From Burkholderia latens (GTDB taxonomy: Bacteria; Pseudomonadota; Gammaproteobacteria; Burkholderiales; Burkholderiaceae), in the NCBI RefSeq assembly GCF_902499045.1, contig NZ_CABVPL010000014.1, forward strand, positions 1 to 64,000: 64,000 nt of DNA, given 5' to 3'. A program made the translations under genes and the position numbers. Position 1 is the stretch's first letter. Every line of letters begins with the position of its first letter. Of this stretch, positions 22,566 through 31,805 are shown in pieces. The notes below the pieces were generated by a model. The model saw only the letters and a program-made list of their open reading frames with translations. It was not told the DNA's origin and ran no database searches.

Positions 22566-23885
22566 TCAGAGCGCGTGGGCCTGGTCGCCGGCGACCGGGG
22601 CGGCGCTGCCCGGCGCATCGGCCACGTAGCGCAGTTCGCGGTTCAGCACCCGCGTCGCGCGGGCGCGGTCGATGTCGTTCTCCCACACCGCGACCACCAC
22701 CGTCGCGACGCAGTTGCCGATCAGGTTGGTCAGCGCGCGGGCGATGCCGACGAACCAGTCGACCGGCAGGATCAGCACGAGGCCGAGCACCGGAATCGCG
22801 GGAATCGCCGACAGCGTCGCCGCGAGGATCACGATCGCCGAACCGGGAATCCCGTGCGCGCCCTTCGACGTGACGAGCGACACGAGCAGCACGACGATCA
22901 GGTCGTGCGTGGACAGCGGCGTGTTGGTGGCCTGCGCAATGAACAGCACCGCGAGCGTCAGATAGATCGAGAAGCCGTCGAGGTTGAACGAGTAGCCGGT
23001 CGGGATCACGAGGCCGACCGTCGAATCCTTGATGCCCATGTATTCGAGCTTGCTCATCACCTGCGGCAACACCGCGTCCGACGACGCCGTGCCGAGCACG
23101 ATCGACAGTTCCTCGCGCAGGTAGCGGATCAGCTTGAACACCGAGAAGCCGGCGATCCGCATCACCACGCCGAGCACGACCGTCACGAACACGAAGCAGC
23201 TCAGGTAGAACACCGCGACGAGATAGCCGAGCTGCTTGAGCGACGCAACGCCGTACTTGCCGGTCGTGAACGCGATCGCGCCGAGCACGCCGAGCGGCGC
23301 GAGCTTGATGATGAAGCCGATGATGCGGAAGAACACGTGCGACAGCTCTTCGATCAGGCTGTTCACGCGCTGCGCCTTGTCGCCGAGCAGCGACAGCGCG
23401 GAGCCGAACAGCACCGCGAACACGAGGATCTGCAGGATGTCGCCCTTCGCGAATGCGTCGATCGCGGTGTCGGGGATGATCTTCATCAGGTAGCCGGCCG
23501 TGTCCTTCAGGCTCTCGGCGTTCTTCGCGTACGTCGACAGCGACGCCGCGTCGAGCGAGCGCAGGTCGATGTTCATTCCGACGCCCGGACGCGTGACCCA
23601 TGCGAGCACGAGCCCGATGCCGAGCGCGAGCGTCGTCATCACCTCGAAGTAGACGACCGCCTTCAGGCCGACGCGGCCGACCTTCTTCAAATCGCCCGCA
23701 TTGGCCATCCCGCTGACCACCACGCAGAACACGATCGGGCCGATCACCATCTTGATCAGCTTCAGGAAGCCGTCGCCGAGCGGTCGCAGCGACTCGGCGA
23801 AATGCGGGAAGAACGCGCCCAGCGCGACCCCCAGTATCAATGCGACGACTACCCGGCCAAACAGCGAATTGAGGAATTTCGACAC
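22566..23885 (-). CDS. dctA: DctA-type dicarboxylate/amino acid:cation symporter
   Basis: This is a DAACS-family carrier of 439 residues with several membrane helices. Family signatures include [39 protein letters not shown] and [13 protein letters not shown], close to C4-dicarboxylate transporter DctA. The start is taken as GTG at 23885 ([10 protein letters not shown]) with GGAG six bases upstream; a TTG at 23903 would also be open. Upstream of alc-allA and downstream of a perfect GntR-type operator, it may import a ureide-pathway product or a C4 acid. The substrate is inferred. Confidence 0.88.
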   Translation of the reverse strand: MSKFLNSLFGRVVVALILGVALGAFFPHFAESLRPLGDGFLKLIKMVIGPIVFCVVVSGMANAGDLKKVGRVGLKAVVYFEVMTTLALGIGLVLAWVTRPGVGMNIDLRSLDAASLSTYAKNAESLKDTAGYLMKIIPDTAIDAFAKGDILQILVFAVLFGSALSLLGDKAQRVNSLIEELSHVFFRIIGFIIKLAPLGVLGAIAFTTGKYGVASLKQLGYLVAVFYLSCFVFVTVVLGVVMRIAGFSVFKLIRYLREELSIVLGTASSDAVLPQVMSKLEYMGIKDSTVGLVIPTGYSFNLDGFSIYLTLAVLFIAQATNTPLSTHDLIVVLLVSLVTSKGAHGIPGSAIVILAATLSAIPAIPVLGLVLILPVDWFVGIARALTNLIGNCVATVVVAVWENDIDRARATRVLNRELRYVADAPGSAAPVAGDQAHAL

Positions 23886-23926
23886 GGCGCTCTCCCGATC
23901 CAACGGTTGCAGTTTCGTCTGTTCAT

Positions 23927-23941
23927 ACTGGTAAGACCAGT
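23927..23941. promoter_or_regulatory. FadR/GntR-type operator
   Basis: ACTGGTAAGACCAGT is a perfect inverted repeat with the TGGT-N3-ACCA core typical of FadR-subfamily GntR regulators. It lies between dctA and the divergent GntR gene, 42 bases before the dctA start. It is the probable control site of the dctA-alc-allA transcript. Confidence 0.8.
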
Positions 23942-24126
23942 GATGTTATGGTGGATAGTAGGAAGCCGATATAGTCGCGTCAAGGACGAACAAAATAGGG
24001 ATTTCCCGCGCTCGCGCGCCCTGCGGTGCGGGTTAAAGAGGGGCCGATCGTGGCTTTCCCGTACGTCGGTCGTGCACCGTGCGCGTGCGGATTACAATGC
24101 CGGTCAGACCGGCCATCGCTCACATC

Positions 24127-24819
24127 ATGAAGAACGTTCCGCACACCGTGACCGACGCCGCCATCGCGACGATCCGCGACCGGATCGAGGCAGGCGTCTA
24201 TCCGGTCGGCAGCCTGCTGCCGGCCCAGCGCCAGCTCTCCGAAGAGCTGGAGATCAGCCGCGCGTCGCTGCGCGAGGCGCTGTCCACGCTCGAAGCGCTC
24301 GGGATGCTGCGCATCCGCGCCGGCAAGGGCGTGTACGTCGAAAGCGCGCAGGCGACGGCCGCGCATGCGTGGCAATTCGCCGAGCAGTCGTCGCCGCCCG
24401 ATACGTACCAGATGCGCTACGCGCTCGAAGGCTTCGCCGCGCGGATGGCCGCGCACGTCGTCACCGACGACGACATCGCGTGGTTCGAGGAGAACCTCGC
24501 CTGCCTGCACGTCGCGCTGACCGACAGCGCGCTCGACGAGGCGTCGCGGCTCGACTTCGACTTCCACATGCGGATCATCCATCTCGCGGGCAACGCGGCG
24601 ATCGAGTCGATCCTGCGCAGCAGCGCCGACATCATGAAGGAAAGCCAGCGCATGCCGTTCTACCGGCGCGAGCTGCTGCTGTCGACGTGGCACGAGCACC
24701 GCGCGATCGTCGACGCGCTGATCGCGCGCGATGCCGCGGCCGCGGGCACCGCGATCGAGACGCACATCGCGAACGCCGCGCAACGCGCGGGCATCTTCTT
24801 CCCGACGCCGCGCGCGTAA
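24127..24819 (+). CDS. GntR-family regulator, FadR/FCD subfamily
   Basis: The 230-residue protein has an N-terminal winged helix (about 10-75; LPAQRQLSEELEISRASLRE and LEALGMLRIRAGKGVYV). The C-terminal FCD helical domain carries likely metal ligands in DFDFHMRIIHLAG and the late TWHEHRAIVDALI. The ATG at 24127 is preferred over one at 24079. It is divergent from dctA-alc-allA with a matching operator between them, so it probably controls ureide catabolism. The effector is unknown. Confidence 0.9.
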   Translation: MKNVPHTVTDAAIATIRDRIEAGVYPVGSLLPAQRQLSEELEISRASLREALSTLEALGMLRIRAGKGVYVESAQATAAHAWQFAEQSSPPDTYQMRYALEGFAARMAAHVVTDDDIAWFEENLACLHVALTDSALDEASRLDFDFHMRIIHLAGNAAIESILRSSADIMKESQRMPFYRRELLLSTWHEHRAIVDALIARDAAAAGTAIETHIANAAQRAGIFFPTPRA

Positions 24820-24908
24820 TCGCCGCGCGCGCCCCAGCTCCCCTCCGCCCGGCCGTGCCGGCCGCCGTTCCGACGGATCGCGAGACGCGAGCATGCGCTC
24901 GATGAACG

Positions 24909-25024
24909 CGCGTGCCGCGACACCGCGGCACGCGACACGTCATGCGGTGAGGCGGCGGGCCCGCAATCCGCCTGCGCCGCACGACGAACAACGCACGCGC
25001 CGCGGATCGCGGGCGTGCGTTGTT
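24909..25024. terminator. Two stem-loops after the GntR gene
   Basis: CGCGTGCCGCG pairs with CGCGGCACGCG (24909-24934), and AACAACGCACGC pairs with GCGTGCGTTGTT (24987-25024). Neither has a clear T-run. They lie in the 555-base gap between the convergent GntR and gapA genes and probably mark the end of the regulator transcript. Confidence 0.45.
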
Positions 25025-25067
25025 GCGAAGCGCGCCGCCGTCATCGCGACGCGCTGACGCCGCACCG

Positions 25068-25184
25068 TCACGCGGTTTCGTCCGCGAAATCGATCAGCAC
25101 CTTCATCGCACGCTGCCGGTCGCCGGCGCACGCGGCGAGCGCGCTGCCGCCGAGCGTGCTCGCGCGGCCGCTCGACCTGGCCGC
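25068..25184 (-). pseudogene. Possible 3' remnant of a zinc alcohol/polyol dehydrogenase
   Basis: On the minus strand an open stretch of about 38 codons ends in AGDRQRAMKVLIDF plus ADETA and a stop. It resembles the C-terminus of sorbitol/idonate-type medium-chain dehydrogenases. An in-frame stop lies immediately upstream and no catalytic domain is present, so if real it is a gene relic. The remaining part of 24820-25374 holds only hairpins and a short plus-strand frame I cannot identify. Confidence 0.3.
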
Positions 25185-25283
25185 TCATCGAAGCGGCATC
25201 GGCCACGCGTGGACCGATCTCGACAGCCCGTTGAAGCATGCGTTCGCCGATGCGATCGAACACGTGACGGCAAACGCCGGGCA

Positions 25284-25319
25284 ATAAAAAACCCGGCCGG
25301 GAAAGCCCCAGGCCGGGTT
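25284..25319 (-). terminator. Terminator of gapA
   Basis: On the minus strand AACCCGGCC pairs with GGCCGGGTT (25290-25298 and 25311-25319) and is followed by a T-rich run. It lies 56 bases after the gapA stop. Confidence 0.9.
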
Positions 25320-25374
25320 CGTTCGCCACGCCGGCCACCGTGCGGCGGCCGCGCGACGTCCGCGATGACTGCGA

Positions 25375-26385
25375 TTACTTCGCGTTCGCGAATGCGATTG
25401 CCGTATCGAGCATGCGGTTCGAGAAGCCCCACTCGTTGTCGTACCAGCTCGATACCTTCACGAGACGGCCCGACACCTTGGTCAGCGTCGCGTCGAACGT
25501 CGACGAAGCCGGGTTGTGGTTGAAGTCGATCGACACCAGCGGTGCGTCGTTGTAGCCGAGGATGCCCTTCAGCGCGCCTTCCGATGCTTCCTTCATGATC
25601 GCGTTGACTTCCTCGACCGTCGTGTCGCGTTTCGCGATGAACGACAGGTCGACGATCGACACGTTGATCGTCGGGACACGGATCGCGTAGCCGTCGAGCT
25701 TGCCGTTCAGTTCCGGCAGCACGAGGCCGACCGCCGATGCGGCGCCCGTCTTCGTCGGGATCTGGCTGTGCGTGGCCGAACGCGCGCGGCGCAGGTCTTC
25801 GTGGTAGACGTCCGTCAGCACCTGGTCGTTCGTGTACGCGTGGATCGTCGTCATCAGGCCGGTTTCGAGGCCGATCTTGTCGTTCAGCGGCTTGACGAGC
25901 GGTGCGAGGCAGTTCGTCGTGCACGATGCGTTCGAGATGACCGTGTGTTCGGCCTTCAGCACGTTGTGGTTCACGCCGTAGACGATCGTCGCGTCGACGT
26001 CCTTGCCGCCCGGTGCCGAGATGATCACCTTCTTCGCGCCGCCCTTCAGGTGCGCGCTCGCCTTTTCCTTCGTCGTGAAGAAGCCCGTGCATTCCATCAC
26101 GACGTCGACGCCCAGCTCGCCCCACGGCAGTTCGGCCGGGTTGCGGTTCGCGAGCACGCGGATCTTGTCGCCGTTCACGACGAGGTAGTCGCCGTCGACC
26201 GACACGTCGCCCGGGAACTTGCCGTGCGCGGTGTCGTACTGGGTCAGGTGCGCGTTGGTCTTCGCATCGCCCAGATCGTTGATCGCGACGATCTCGAGAT
26301 CGTGCTTCTTGCCGTTTTCATAGAACGCGCGCAGCGTGTTGCGGCCGATACGGCCGTAGCCGTTGATTGCGACGCGGATCGTCAT
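25375..26385 (-). CDS. gapA: Glyceraldehyde-3-phosphate dehydrogenase, type I
   Basis: GAPDH oxidises glyceraldehyde-3-phosphate to 1,3-bisphosphoglycerate with NAD. The 336-residue protein has the N-terminal Rossmann motif [10 protein letters not shown] and the active-site [12 protein letters not shown] near residues 150-161; the conserved [12 protein letters not shown] is at the C-terminus. AGGAGAT precedes the ATG at 26385. It lies 89 bases after tktA on the same strand, a common pairing of transketolase and GAPDH genes; pgk is not in this window. Confidence 0.98.
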   Translation of the reverse strand: MTIRVAINGYGRIGRNTLRAFYENGKKHDLEIVAINDLGDAKTNAHLTQYDTAHGKFPGDVSVDGDYLVVNGDKIRVLANRNPAELPWGELGVDVVMECTGFFTTKEKASAHLKGGAKKVIISAPGGKDVDATIVYGVNHNVLKAEHTVISNASCTTNCLAPLVKPLNDKIGLETGLMTTIHAYTNDQVLTDVYHEDLRRARSATHSQIPTKTGAASAVGLVLPELNGKLDGYAIRVPTINVSIVDLSFIAKRDTTVEEVNAIMKEASEGALKGILGYNDAPLVSIDFNHNPASSTFDATLTKVSGRLVKVSSWYDNEWGFSNRMLDTAIAFANAK

Positions 26386-26474
26386 GGTCTATCTCCTGAT
26401 GGCTGAAAAAATTCGTTTCGTGCAGCTTCACGGTGCGACGCGCGCGGGGCGGCCCGCGCGCGTCGCGAATGCTT

Positions 26475-28502
26475 TTAGGCCAGCACGGCCTTCGCGGTCT
26501 CGACGACGTGCTCGACGGTGAAGCCGAAGTACTTGAACAGCACGCCGGCCGGCGCCGATTCGCCGAACGTGTCGATCCCGACGACGCCGCCTTCGAGGCC
26601 GACGTACTTGTGCCAGAAGCTCGTCACGCCCGCTTCGATCGCGACGCGGCGCACGCCGTGCGGCAGCACGCGTTCGCGGTACTCGGCGTCCTGGCGGTCG
26701 AACACGTTGGTCGACGGCATCGACACGACGCGGGCCGCGATGCCCTGCTGCGCGAGCGGCTCGACGGCCTTCATCGCGAGTTCGACTTCCGAGCCCGTCG
26801 CGATCAGGATGATCTTGCGCGCGACGATCTCGTCGTCCCAGTCCTTCAGCACGTAGCCGCCCTTCCCGATGTTCGCGATCTGCGCATCGGTACGCGGGTT
26901 GAACGCGAGGTTCTGGCGGCTGAAGATCAGGCTCGACGGACGATCGGCGGCGACCGCGTGCGTCCATGCGACGGCCGTCTCGACCGTGTCGGCCGGACGC
27001 CATACGTCGTGGTTCGGGATCAGGCGCAGGCTCGACACGTGCTCGATCGACTGGTGCGTCGGGCCGTCTTCGCCGAGGCCGATCGAGTCGTGCGTGAACA
27101 CGAAGATCGACGGAACCTTCATCAGCGACGCGACGCGCAGCGCGTTGCGGCTGTAGTCGGAGAACGTCAGGAACGTGCCGCCGAACGGCTTGTGGCCGCC
27201 GTGCAGCGCGAGGCCGTTGATCGCGGCGCTCATCCCGAATTCACGCACGCCGTAGTTGATGTGATTGCCGAGCAGCACGCCCGCGCCTTCCGGATTCGCG
27301 CGCACCGCCTTCGATGCCTTCCAGTTGGTCAGGTTCGAGCCGGTCAGGTCGGCCGAGCCGCCGAGCAGTTCCGGCAGCACGGCGGCAAGCCCTTCGATCG
27401 CCTGCTGCGACGCCTTGCGGGTCGCGACCGTCTCGGCGCGCTCGTTCGCGCCGGCGATGATCGCCGCAGCCTTCTCGGCCCAGTCGGCCGGCAGCTTGTT
27501 CGCCATCCGGCGCTCGAATTCGGCGGCTTCGGCCGGATACTTCGCGCGGTACTGCGCGAACGTGTCGTTCCATGCAGCTTCGGCGCGCTTGCCGGCTTCC
27601 TTCGCGTCCCACGCCGCATAGACTTCCTGCGGAATCACGAACGGCTCCCAGGTCCAGCCGAGTGCCGCGCGCGTCTTCGCGATTTCTTCCGCGCCGAGCG
27701 CCGCGCCGTGCACGTCGTGGCCGCCGGCCTTCGTGGCCGCGCCCTTGCCGATCACCGTCTTGCAGCAGATCAGCGTCGGCTTGTCCGACAGCTTCGCCTT
27801 CGCGATCGCCGCGTCGACCGCGTCGACGTCATGGCCGTTCACGTTCGGGATCACGTTCCAGCCGTACGCCTCGAAGCGCTTCGGCGTGTCGTCGTGGAAC
27901 CAGTTGACGACGTCGCCGTCGATCGAGATGCCGTTGTCGTCGTACAGCGCGATCAGCTTGTTCAGCTTCAGCGTGCCCGCGAGCGAGCAGGCTTCGTGCG
28001 AGATGCCTTCCATCAGGCAACCGTCGCCGAGGAACACGTACGTGTGGTGATCGACGATCTTCGCGCCGTCGCGGTTGAACTCGTCGGCCAGCAGCGCTTC
28101 GCCGAGCGCCATGCCGACCGCGTTCGCGAGACCCTGGCCGAGCGGGCCGGTGGTCGTCTCGACGCCCGGCGTGATCCCGTATTCCGGGTGGCCCGGCGTC
28201 TTCGAGTGCAGCTGTCGGAAGTTCTTCAACTCTTCGATCGGCAGGTCGTAGCCGGTCAGGTGCAGCAGCGAATACAGCAGCATCGAGCCATGGCCGTTCG
28301 ACAGCACGAAGCGGTCGCGGTCCGCCCAGTGCGGGTTCGTCGGGTTGTGCTTCAGGTGGCGCGACCAGAGCGCCACGCCGATTTCGGCCATGCCCATCGG
28401 CATGCCGGGGTGACCGGAGTTCGCTTGCTGGACGGCGTCCATCGCGAGCGCACGGATCGCGTTGGCCATCAGGGTGGTGGAGGCGGGAGACGAAGTCGTC
28501 AT
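26475..28502 (-). CDS. tktA: Transketolase
   Basis: Transketolase moves two-carbon units between sugar phosphates using thiamine diphosphate. The 675-residue protein has the signature [16 protein letters not shown] near the N-terminus and the ThDP/Mg motif [18 protein letters not shown] near residue 155. The middle domain carries [13 protein letters not shown] with the catalytic histidine. The start at 28502 ([10 protein letters not shown]) is chosen over the longer frame. It is divergent from the speE-like gene; TAAAAT on the minus strand at 28643-28648 is a candidate -10. Confidence 0.97.
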   Translation of the reverse strand: MTTSSPASTTLMANAIRALAMDAVQQANSGHPGMPMGMAEIGVALWSRHLKHNPTNPHWADRDRFVLSNGHGSMLLYSLLHLTGYDLPIEELKNFRQLHSKTPGHPEYGITPGVETTTGPLGQGLANAVGMALGEALLADEFNRDGAKIVDHHTYVFLGDGCLMEGISHEACSLAGTLKLNKLIALYDDNGISIDGDVVNWFHDDTPKRFEAYGWNVIPNVNGHDVDAVDAAIAKAKLSDKPTLICCKTVIGKGAATKAGGHDVHGAALGAEEIAKTRAALGWTWEPFVIPQEVYAAWDAKEAGKRAEAAWNDTFAQYRAKYPAEAAEFERRMANKLPADWAEKAAAIIAGANERAETVATRKASQQAIEGLAAVLPELLGGSADLTGSNLTNWKASKAVRANPEGAGVLLGNHINYGVREFGMSAAINGLALHGGHKPFGGTFLTFSDYSRNALRVASLMKVPSIFVFTHDSIGLGEDGPTHQSIEHVSSLRLIPNHDVWRPADTVETAVAWTHAVAADRPSSLIFSRQNLAFNPRTDAQIANIGKGGYVLKDWDDEIVARKIILIATGSEVELAMKAVEPLAQQGIAARVVSMPSTNVFDRQDAEYRERVLPHGVRRVAIEAGVTSFWHKYVGLEGGVVGIDTFGESAPAGVLFKYFGFTVEHVVETAKAVLA

Positions 28503-28697
28503 GTCGAGTCCGGAGAACGAGTCGAGGAAACGGGGGCACGGCGGCATCCGCAAGCTCGAGCGTCAATCGTTCCCGGCGCGCGGTGCGGCGCCTGACGGAC
28601 GCGAAGCGGACGGAGCCTACGGACGGGGCTGCAAAGCTCGTCATTTTAACAGATGGGCCGACATTTCCCTTGTCGGTGCGCGGTGTTCGGGCACGCA

Positions 28698-28726
28698 TTT
28701 CCATGGGACCGCGCGCCTCCTATAAT
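28698..28726 (+). promoter_or_regulatory. Promoter of the speE-like gene
   Basis: TTTCCA (28698-28703) and consensus TATAAT (28721-28726) are separated by 17 bp. A transcript from about 28733 excludes any start upstream of that and supports the TTG at 28766. Confidence 0.7.
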
Positions 28727-28765
28727 TCAGGCGTCGGAACTCCCCGCCCCGAGCGGCCCCCGCCC

Positions 28766-29623
28766 TTGAGTACGACCCTTCTCTTTCATCCCACGCCCGA
28801 CGTTGCTTACGGCTTCCCCAATGCCCGACGGCTCGCGCACGTCGCATCGCCGCACCAGCACATCGAGGTCTGGGAAACCGCGCAGCTCGGCCGTCTGTTC
28901 ACGCTGGACGGCCGGCCGATGACGTCGGTCGGCGACGAATACGTGTACCACGAGTGCATGACGCACCCGGCTGCGCTCGCGCATCCGTGCCCGCGGAAGG
29001 CGCTCGTGCTCGGCGGCGGCGACGGCGGCGCCGCGCGCCAGCTGCTCAAGCACGCGTGCATCGAGCGGATCGTGGTCGCCGAGCTCGACGACGAAGTGGT
29101 CGGGATGGCGCGCCGCTATCTCGACGACGTGCACCAGGGCGCGCTCGACGACCCGCGCGTCGAGGTCGTGATCGGCGACGCCGCGCAGTTCGTCGCGTCG
29201 ACCGTCGAGCATTTCGATCTCGTCGTGTTCGACCTCACGCCGCCCGACTCGCCGGCGGCAGGCCTCTACACGCGCGAGTTCTACGCACGCCTCAAGCGGA
29301 TCCTGACGCCGCGCGGCGCGATCTCGATGCACCTCGGCTCGCCGGTGTTCCACGCAGCGCGCATCGCCGCGCTGCTCGACGACCTGCGTGCGAGCTTCAG
29401 GTTCGTCGATCCGCTGTCCGCGCACGTGCCGCTGTACGGTTCGCAATGGCTGATGGCGATCGCGAGCGACACGCTCGATGCGGCCGCGCTGTTCGCGCAC
29501 GACGTCGACGAACGGCTCGCCGCGCGCCGCGTGCAGGGGTTGCGCTATTACGATGCGCGACTTCATGCGGCCCTCTTTGCCCTGCCGCGCGCGCTGCGCG
29601 ATACACTGGGCGTTCGCCGCTGA
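28766..29623 (+). CDS. speE: Polyamine aminopropyltransferase-like protein (spermidine synthase family)
   Basis: The 285-residue protein has the spermidine-synthase fold. The decarboxylated-SAM site is visible as LVLGGGDGGAARQLLKH near residue 80, the acidic VVAELDDEVV follows, and FDLVVFDLTPPDSPA contains the catalytic Asp pair region. TTG at 28766 is taken as start because a TATAAT promoter just upstream excludes earlier codons. It is divergent from tktA and ends before a terminator. The exact amine acceptor is not determinable here. Confidence 0.85.
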   Translation: MSTTLLFHPTPDVAYGFPNARRLAHVASPHQHIEVWETAQLGRLFTLDGRPMTSVGDEYVYHECMTHPAALAHPCPRKALVLGGGDGGAARQLLKHACIERIVVAELDDEVVGMARRYLDDVHQGALDDPRVEVVIGDAAQFVASTVEHFDLVVFDLTPPDSPAAGLYTREFYARLKRILTPRGAISMHLGSPVFHAARIAALLDDLRASFRFVDPLSAHVPLYGSQWLMAIASDTLDAAALFAHDVDERLAARRVQGLRYYDARLHAALFALPRALRDTLGVRR

Positions 29624-29745
29624 GCTTCCGGGCACGCGCATCGTGATGCGGGCTCGTCGCGATGCTCCCGCGCGCAACCCGCGACGCGCAGGCCCGCCAC
29701 GACAGCGGCCGCCCGTCACGGTCGCGGCGCCGCATCGCGGGCCCC

Positions 29746-29770
29746 AACGGGCGCCCCGGGGCGCCGTTTT
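29746..29770 (+). terminator. Terminator after the speE-like gene
   Basis: A GGCGCCCCGGGGCGCC palindrome extended by AAC/GTT is followed by TTTT at 29767-29770, about 120 bases after the speE stop. Confidence 0.75.
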
Positions 29771-29810
29771 CCGTTGCACCGCGCAGCACGGGAGCGGAGT
29801 CGCTGCCGAC

Positions 29811-29828
29811 GCGCCAACACTGTTCGAC
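29811..29828. repeat. 18-bp direct repeat, copy 1
   Basis: GCGCCAACACTGTTCGAC occurs here and again at 29860, 49 bp apart, in the 264-base gap between speE and the VOC gene. Confidence 0.7.
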
Positions 29829-29840
29829 CGCCAAGCATGG

Positions 29841-29874
29841 GAACAGAGTGCGCGCTGAAGCGCCAACACTGTTC
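29841..29874. repeat. Imperfect palindrome upstream of the VOC gene
   Basis: GAACAG at 29841 pairs with CTGTTC at 29874. Inner paired segments GT/AC and GCGCT/AGCGC surround a GA loop, with three mismatched pairs in 34 bases. It overlaps the second copy of the direct repeat and lies 13 bases before the VOC start. Confidence 0.5.
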
Positions 29875-29877
29875 GAC
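29860..29877. repeat. 18-bp direct repeat, copy 2
   Basis: This is an exact second copy of GCGCCAACACTGTTCGAC, ending ten bases before the VOC-protein start and adjoining its GGAG ribosome site. Confidence 0.7.
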
Positions 29878-29887
29878 AGGAGATTTC

Positions 29888-30304
29888 ATGACCGATCCAC
29901 GTCCGGCCAACGTGCCTTGGTTGACGCCCTATCTGGCCGTACGCAATGCACAGGCGGCCATCGCGTTCTTCCAGGCCGCATTCGGCTTTGCACTGCGCGA
30001 CATCCTCGACGAGGATGGCGCGATCATGCACGTCGAGATGACTTACCGCGACCAGCTGATCGTGATGTTCGCGCCGGAAGGCGCGTTCGGCTCGATCGCG
30101 CTCACGCCGAAAAGTGCGCACGCAACCGCTCCGCAGTCGTTCTATCTGTATGTCGACGACGTCGACGCGACCTGGCAGCGCGCGCTCGACGCCGGTGCGA
30201 AATCGCTGAGCGCGCCGCAGGATCAGTTCTGGGGCGACCGCTTCGCGCAGGTCGAGGATCTCGACGGCTACCGCTGGGCGCTCGCGTGCCGCCTCGCCGC
30301 ATGA
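29888..30304 (+). CDS. VOC-family (glyoxalase/bleomycin-resistance fold) protein
   Basis: The 138-residue protein has the paired beta-alpha-beta-beta-beta layout of the vicinal-oxygen-chelate fold. Its first half has LTPYLAVRNAQAAIAFFQAAFGF and its second SFYLYVDDVDATWQRALDAGA, then GYRWALACR. It resembles PhnB-like uncharacterised VOC proteins; a specific reaction cannot be assigned. CAGGAGATTTC precedes the ATG at 29888. Its stop overlaps an ATG (ATGA) 21 bases upstream of the preferred rsmE start, so the two genes are coupled. Confidence 0.85.
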   Translation: MTDPRPANVPWLTPYLAVRNAQAAIAFFQAAFGFALRDILDEDGAIMHVEMTYRDQLIVMFAPEGAFGSIALTPKSAHATAPQSFYLYVDDVDATWQRALDAGAKSLSAPQDQFWGDRFAQVEDLDGYRWALACRLAA

Positions 30305-30321
30305 ACGGAGCCGCCCCGAGC

Positions 30322-31089
30322 ATGAGTGAAGCCACCACCACCGCGGCCGTGCCGCGCTTTTTCGTCGACACGGCCCTACGCGCCGATGCGACGCTCGCGC
30401 TGCCGGCCGACGTCGCGCGCCACGCGCAGGTGCTGCGGCTGCAGCCCGGCGACGCGCTCGCGCTGTTCGACGGCAGCGGCGGCCAGTACCGCGCGCGGCT
30501 CGTCGAAATCGACAAGCGCAACGCATTCGCGCAGATCGAGGCGTTCGACCCGGCCGAGGCCGAGCCGCCCTATCGCGTGACGCTCGCGCAAGGGATCGCC
30601 GGCGGCGACAAGATGGACTGGGTGATCGAGAAAGCCGTCGAGCTCGGCGTCGCGGCGGTCGTGCCGCTGTCGACCGCGCGCGGCGTCGTGAAACTGTCCG
30701 GCGAGCGCGCGGACAAGCGCGTCGCACACTGGCGCGGCGTCGTGCGCGCATCGTGCGAGCAATGCGGGCGCAACCGCGTGCCTGACGTCGCGGCAGTGCG
30801 CGGCTTCAGCGCGTGGCTCGACACGCTGCCGGCCGCGCCGGCCGATGGTGAGCTGCGGCTGCTGCTGTCGCCGCGCGCGAGCGTTCCGTTCGCGTCGCTG
30901 CCCGACGCGCCGCCCGCCGCGGCGGTCACGCTGCTGATCGGGCCGGAAGGCGGACTGTCGCCGGACGAGGAAAACGCGGCGCGCGCGCATGGCTTCACCG
31001 CGCTGTCGCTCGGGCCGCGCGTGCTGCGCACCGAAACGGCCGGCGCAGCCGTGCTCGCGGCGCTGGCCGCGCGCTGGGGCGGCTGGTGA
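30322..31089 (+). CDS. rsmE: 16S rRNA (uracil1498-N3)-methyltransferase
   Basis: RsmE methylates U1498 of 16S rRNA. The 255-residue SPOUT-class enzyme shows LLIGPEGGLSPDEENAA and LGPRVLRTETAG near the C-terminus, the family's knotted SAM-binding site. The N-terminal PUA-like part includes RHAQVLRLQPGDALALFDG. The start at 30322 (MSEATTT) has GGAG 11 bases upstream; the ATG at 30301 overlapping the VOC stop is an alternative. A bidirectional terminator follows. Confidence 0.94.
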   Translation: MSEATTTAAVPRFFVDTALRADATLALPADVARHAQVLRLQPGDALALFDGSGGQYRARLVEIDKRNAFAQIEAFDPAEAEPPYRVTLAQGIAGGDKMDWVIEKAVELGVAAVVPLSTARGVVKLSGERADKRVAHWRGVVRASCEQCGRNRVPDVAAVRGFSAWLDTLPAAPADGELRLLLSPRASVPFASLPDAPPAAAVTLLIGPEGGLSPDEENAARAHGFTALSLGPRVLRTETAGAAVLAALAARWGGW

Positions 31090-31162
31090 TGGGCTGAGCT
31101 CGCGCAGGCCGCGACGCGGCCCCGGCAACTTCCGATCCGCACGCGGCACGCGTCGCGCGAAC

Positions 31163-31195
31163 GCAAAAAAGCCCGCTCGAAGCGGGCTTTTTTGC
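31163..31195. terminator. Bidirectional terminator between rsmE and the barstar gene
   Basis: GCAAAAAAGCCCGCT pairs with AGCGGGCTTTTTTGC over a CGA loop, giving a T6 run in either direction between convergent genes. Confidence 0.95.
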
Positions 31196-31225
31196 AATTC
31201 GGCCGCAGCCGACCGGATTCGCGCG

Positions 31226-31789
31226 TTACGCGAACGAATAGAACACGCGGAACGCGACCTTGCGCTCGGCCCAGAACTCGGCGGCCTCGCGGAACACGTC
31301 GAGCAACGTCTCGCGCCCTTCCTTGTCGAATTTCTGCGCGATCGGCAGCCCTTCGAGGACGATCACGAAACCGGGCTGCGCGCCGGCCTTCGCGACGAGG
31401 TCGGTCAGGCAGTCGTACAGCGCGTCGTAGTTCTTCCCGAAATGCTTCGGAAACAGGAACGAGGTCGCGATGGTTTCCATCACTTCCTGCTTCGACTGCG
31501 CGGCGCCGCAATACGCATACAGGAAATGCTGGCCGAGCCGACCGGCTTCGTCGGCGAGATCCTGCACGCGGAACGCGCGGATCGACTGCACGAGATTGGG
31601 TCGCACGGTCGTGAAAAGGCTCATAGGCTCCTCGTTCGATGAAAGCCCGGGCTCGGACGCCGGCTGCTCCGGCGCGCCGCCGGCCTGTGCCGCCGCGTGT
31701 AGTTGCATCACGCGCTGAAACAGATTGCCGTCGCCGGCCGCGAACAGTTCCGCCGCCGCCGTATCGTGCGCGTAGATGGAGTCGCTCAT
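31226..31789 (-). CDS. Barstar-family RNase inhibitor
   Basis: The C-terminal half of this 187-residue protein matches barstar: FRVQDLADEAGRLGQHFLYAYCG, HFGKNYDALYDCLTDL and FVIVLEGLPIAQKFD, with the family's acidic inhibitor helix around NYDALYDCL. The N-terminal ~55 residues are a low-complexity extension. The start at 31789 (MSDSIYAHDT) is 16 bases after the stop of a secreted T1/Sa-type RNase gene, so it is probably its cytoplasmic protector. The ATG at 31798 is an alternative start. It ends at a strong bidirectional terminator. Confidence 0.9.
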   Translation of the reverse strand: MSDSIYAHDTAAAELFAAGDGNLFQRVMQLHAAAQAGGAPEQPASEPGLSSNEEPMSLFTTVRPNLVQSIRAFRVQDLADEAGRLGQHFLYAYCGAAQSKQEVMETIATSFLFPKHFGKNYDALYDCLTDLVAKAGAQPGFVIVLEGLPIAQKFDKEGRETLLDVFREAAEFWAERKVAFRVFYSFA

Positions 31790-31805
31790 GCCGTTCATCC
31801 CGAAG

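Noticed and set aside
25015-25287. 90-codon plus-strand open frame between the GntR gene and gapA
   Set aside because: No ribosome site, Arg/Ala-rich beginning and no recognised domain; only its last third looks protein-like, so it is treated as a possible relic and not a gene.
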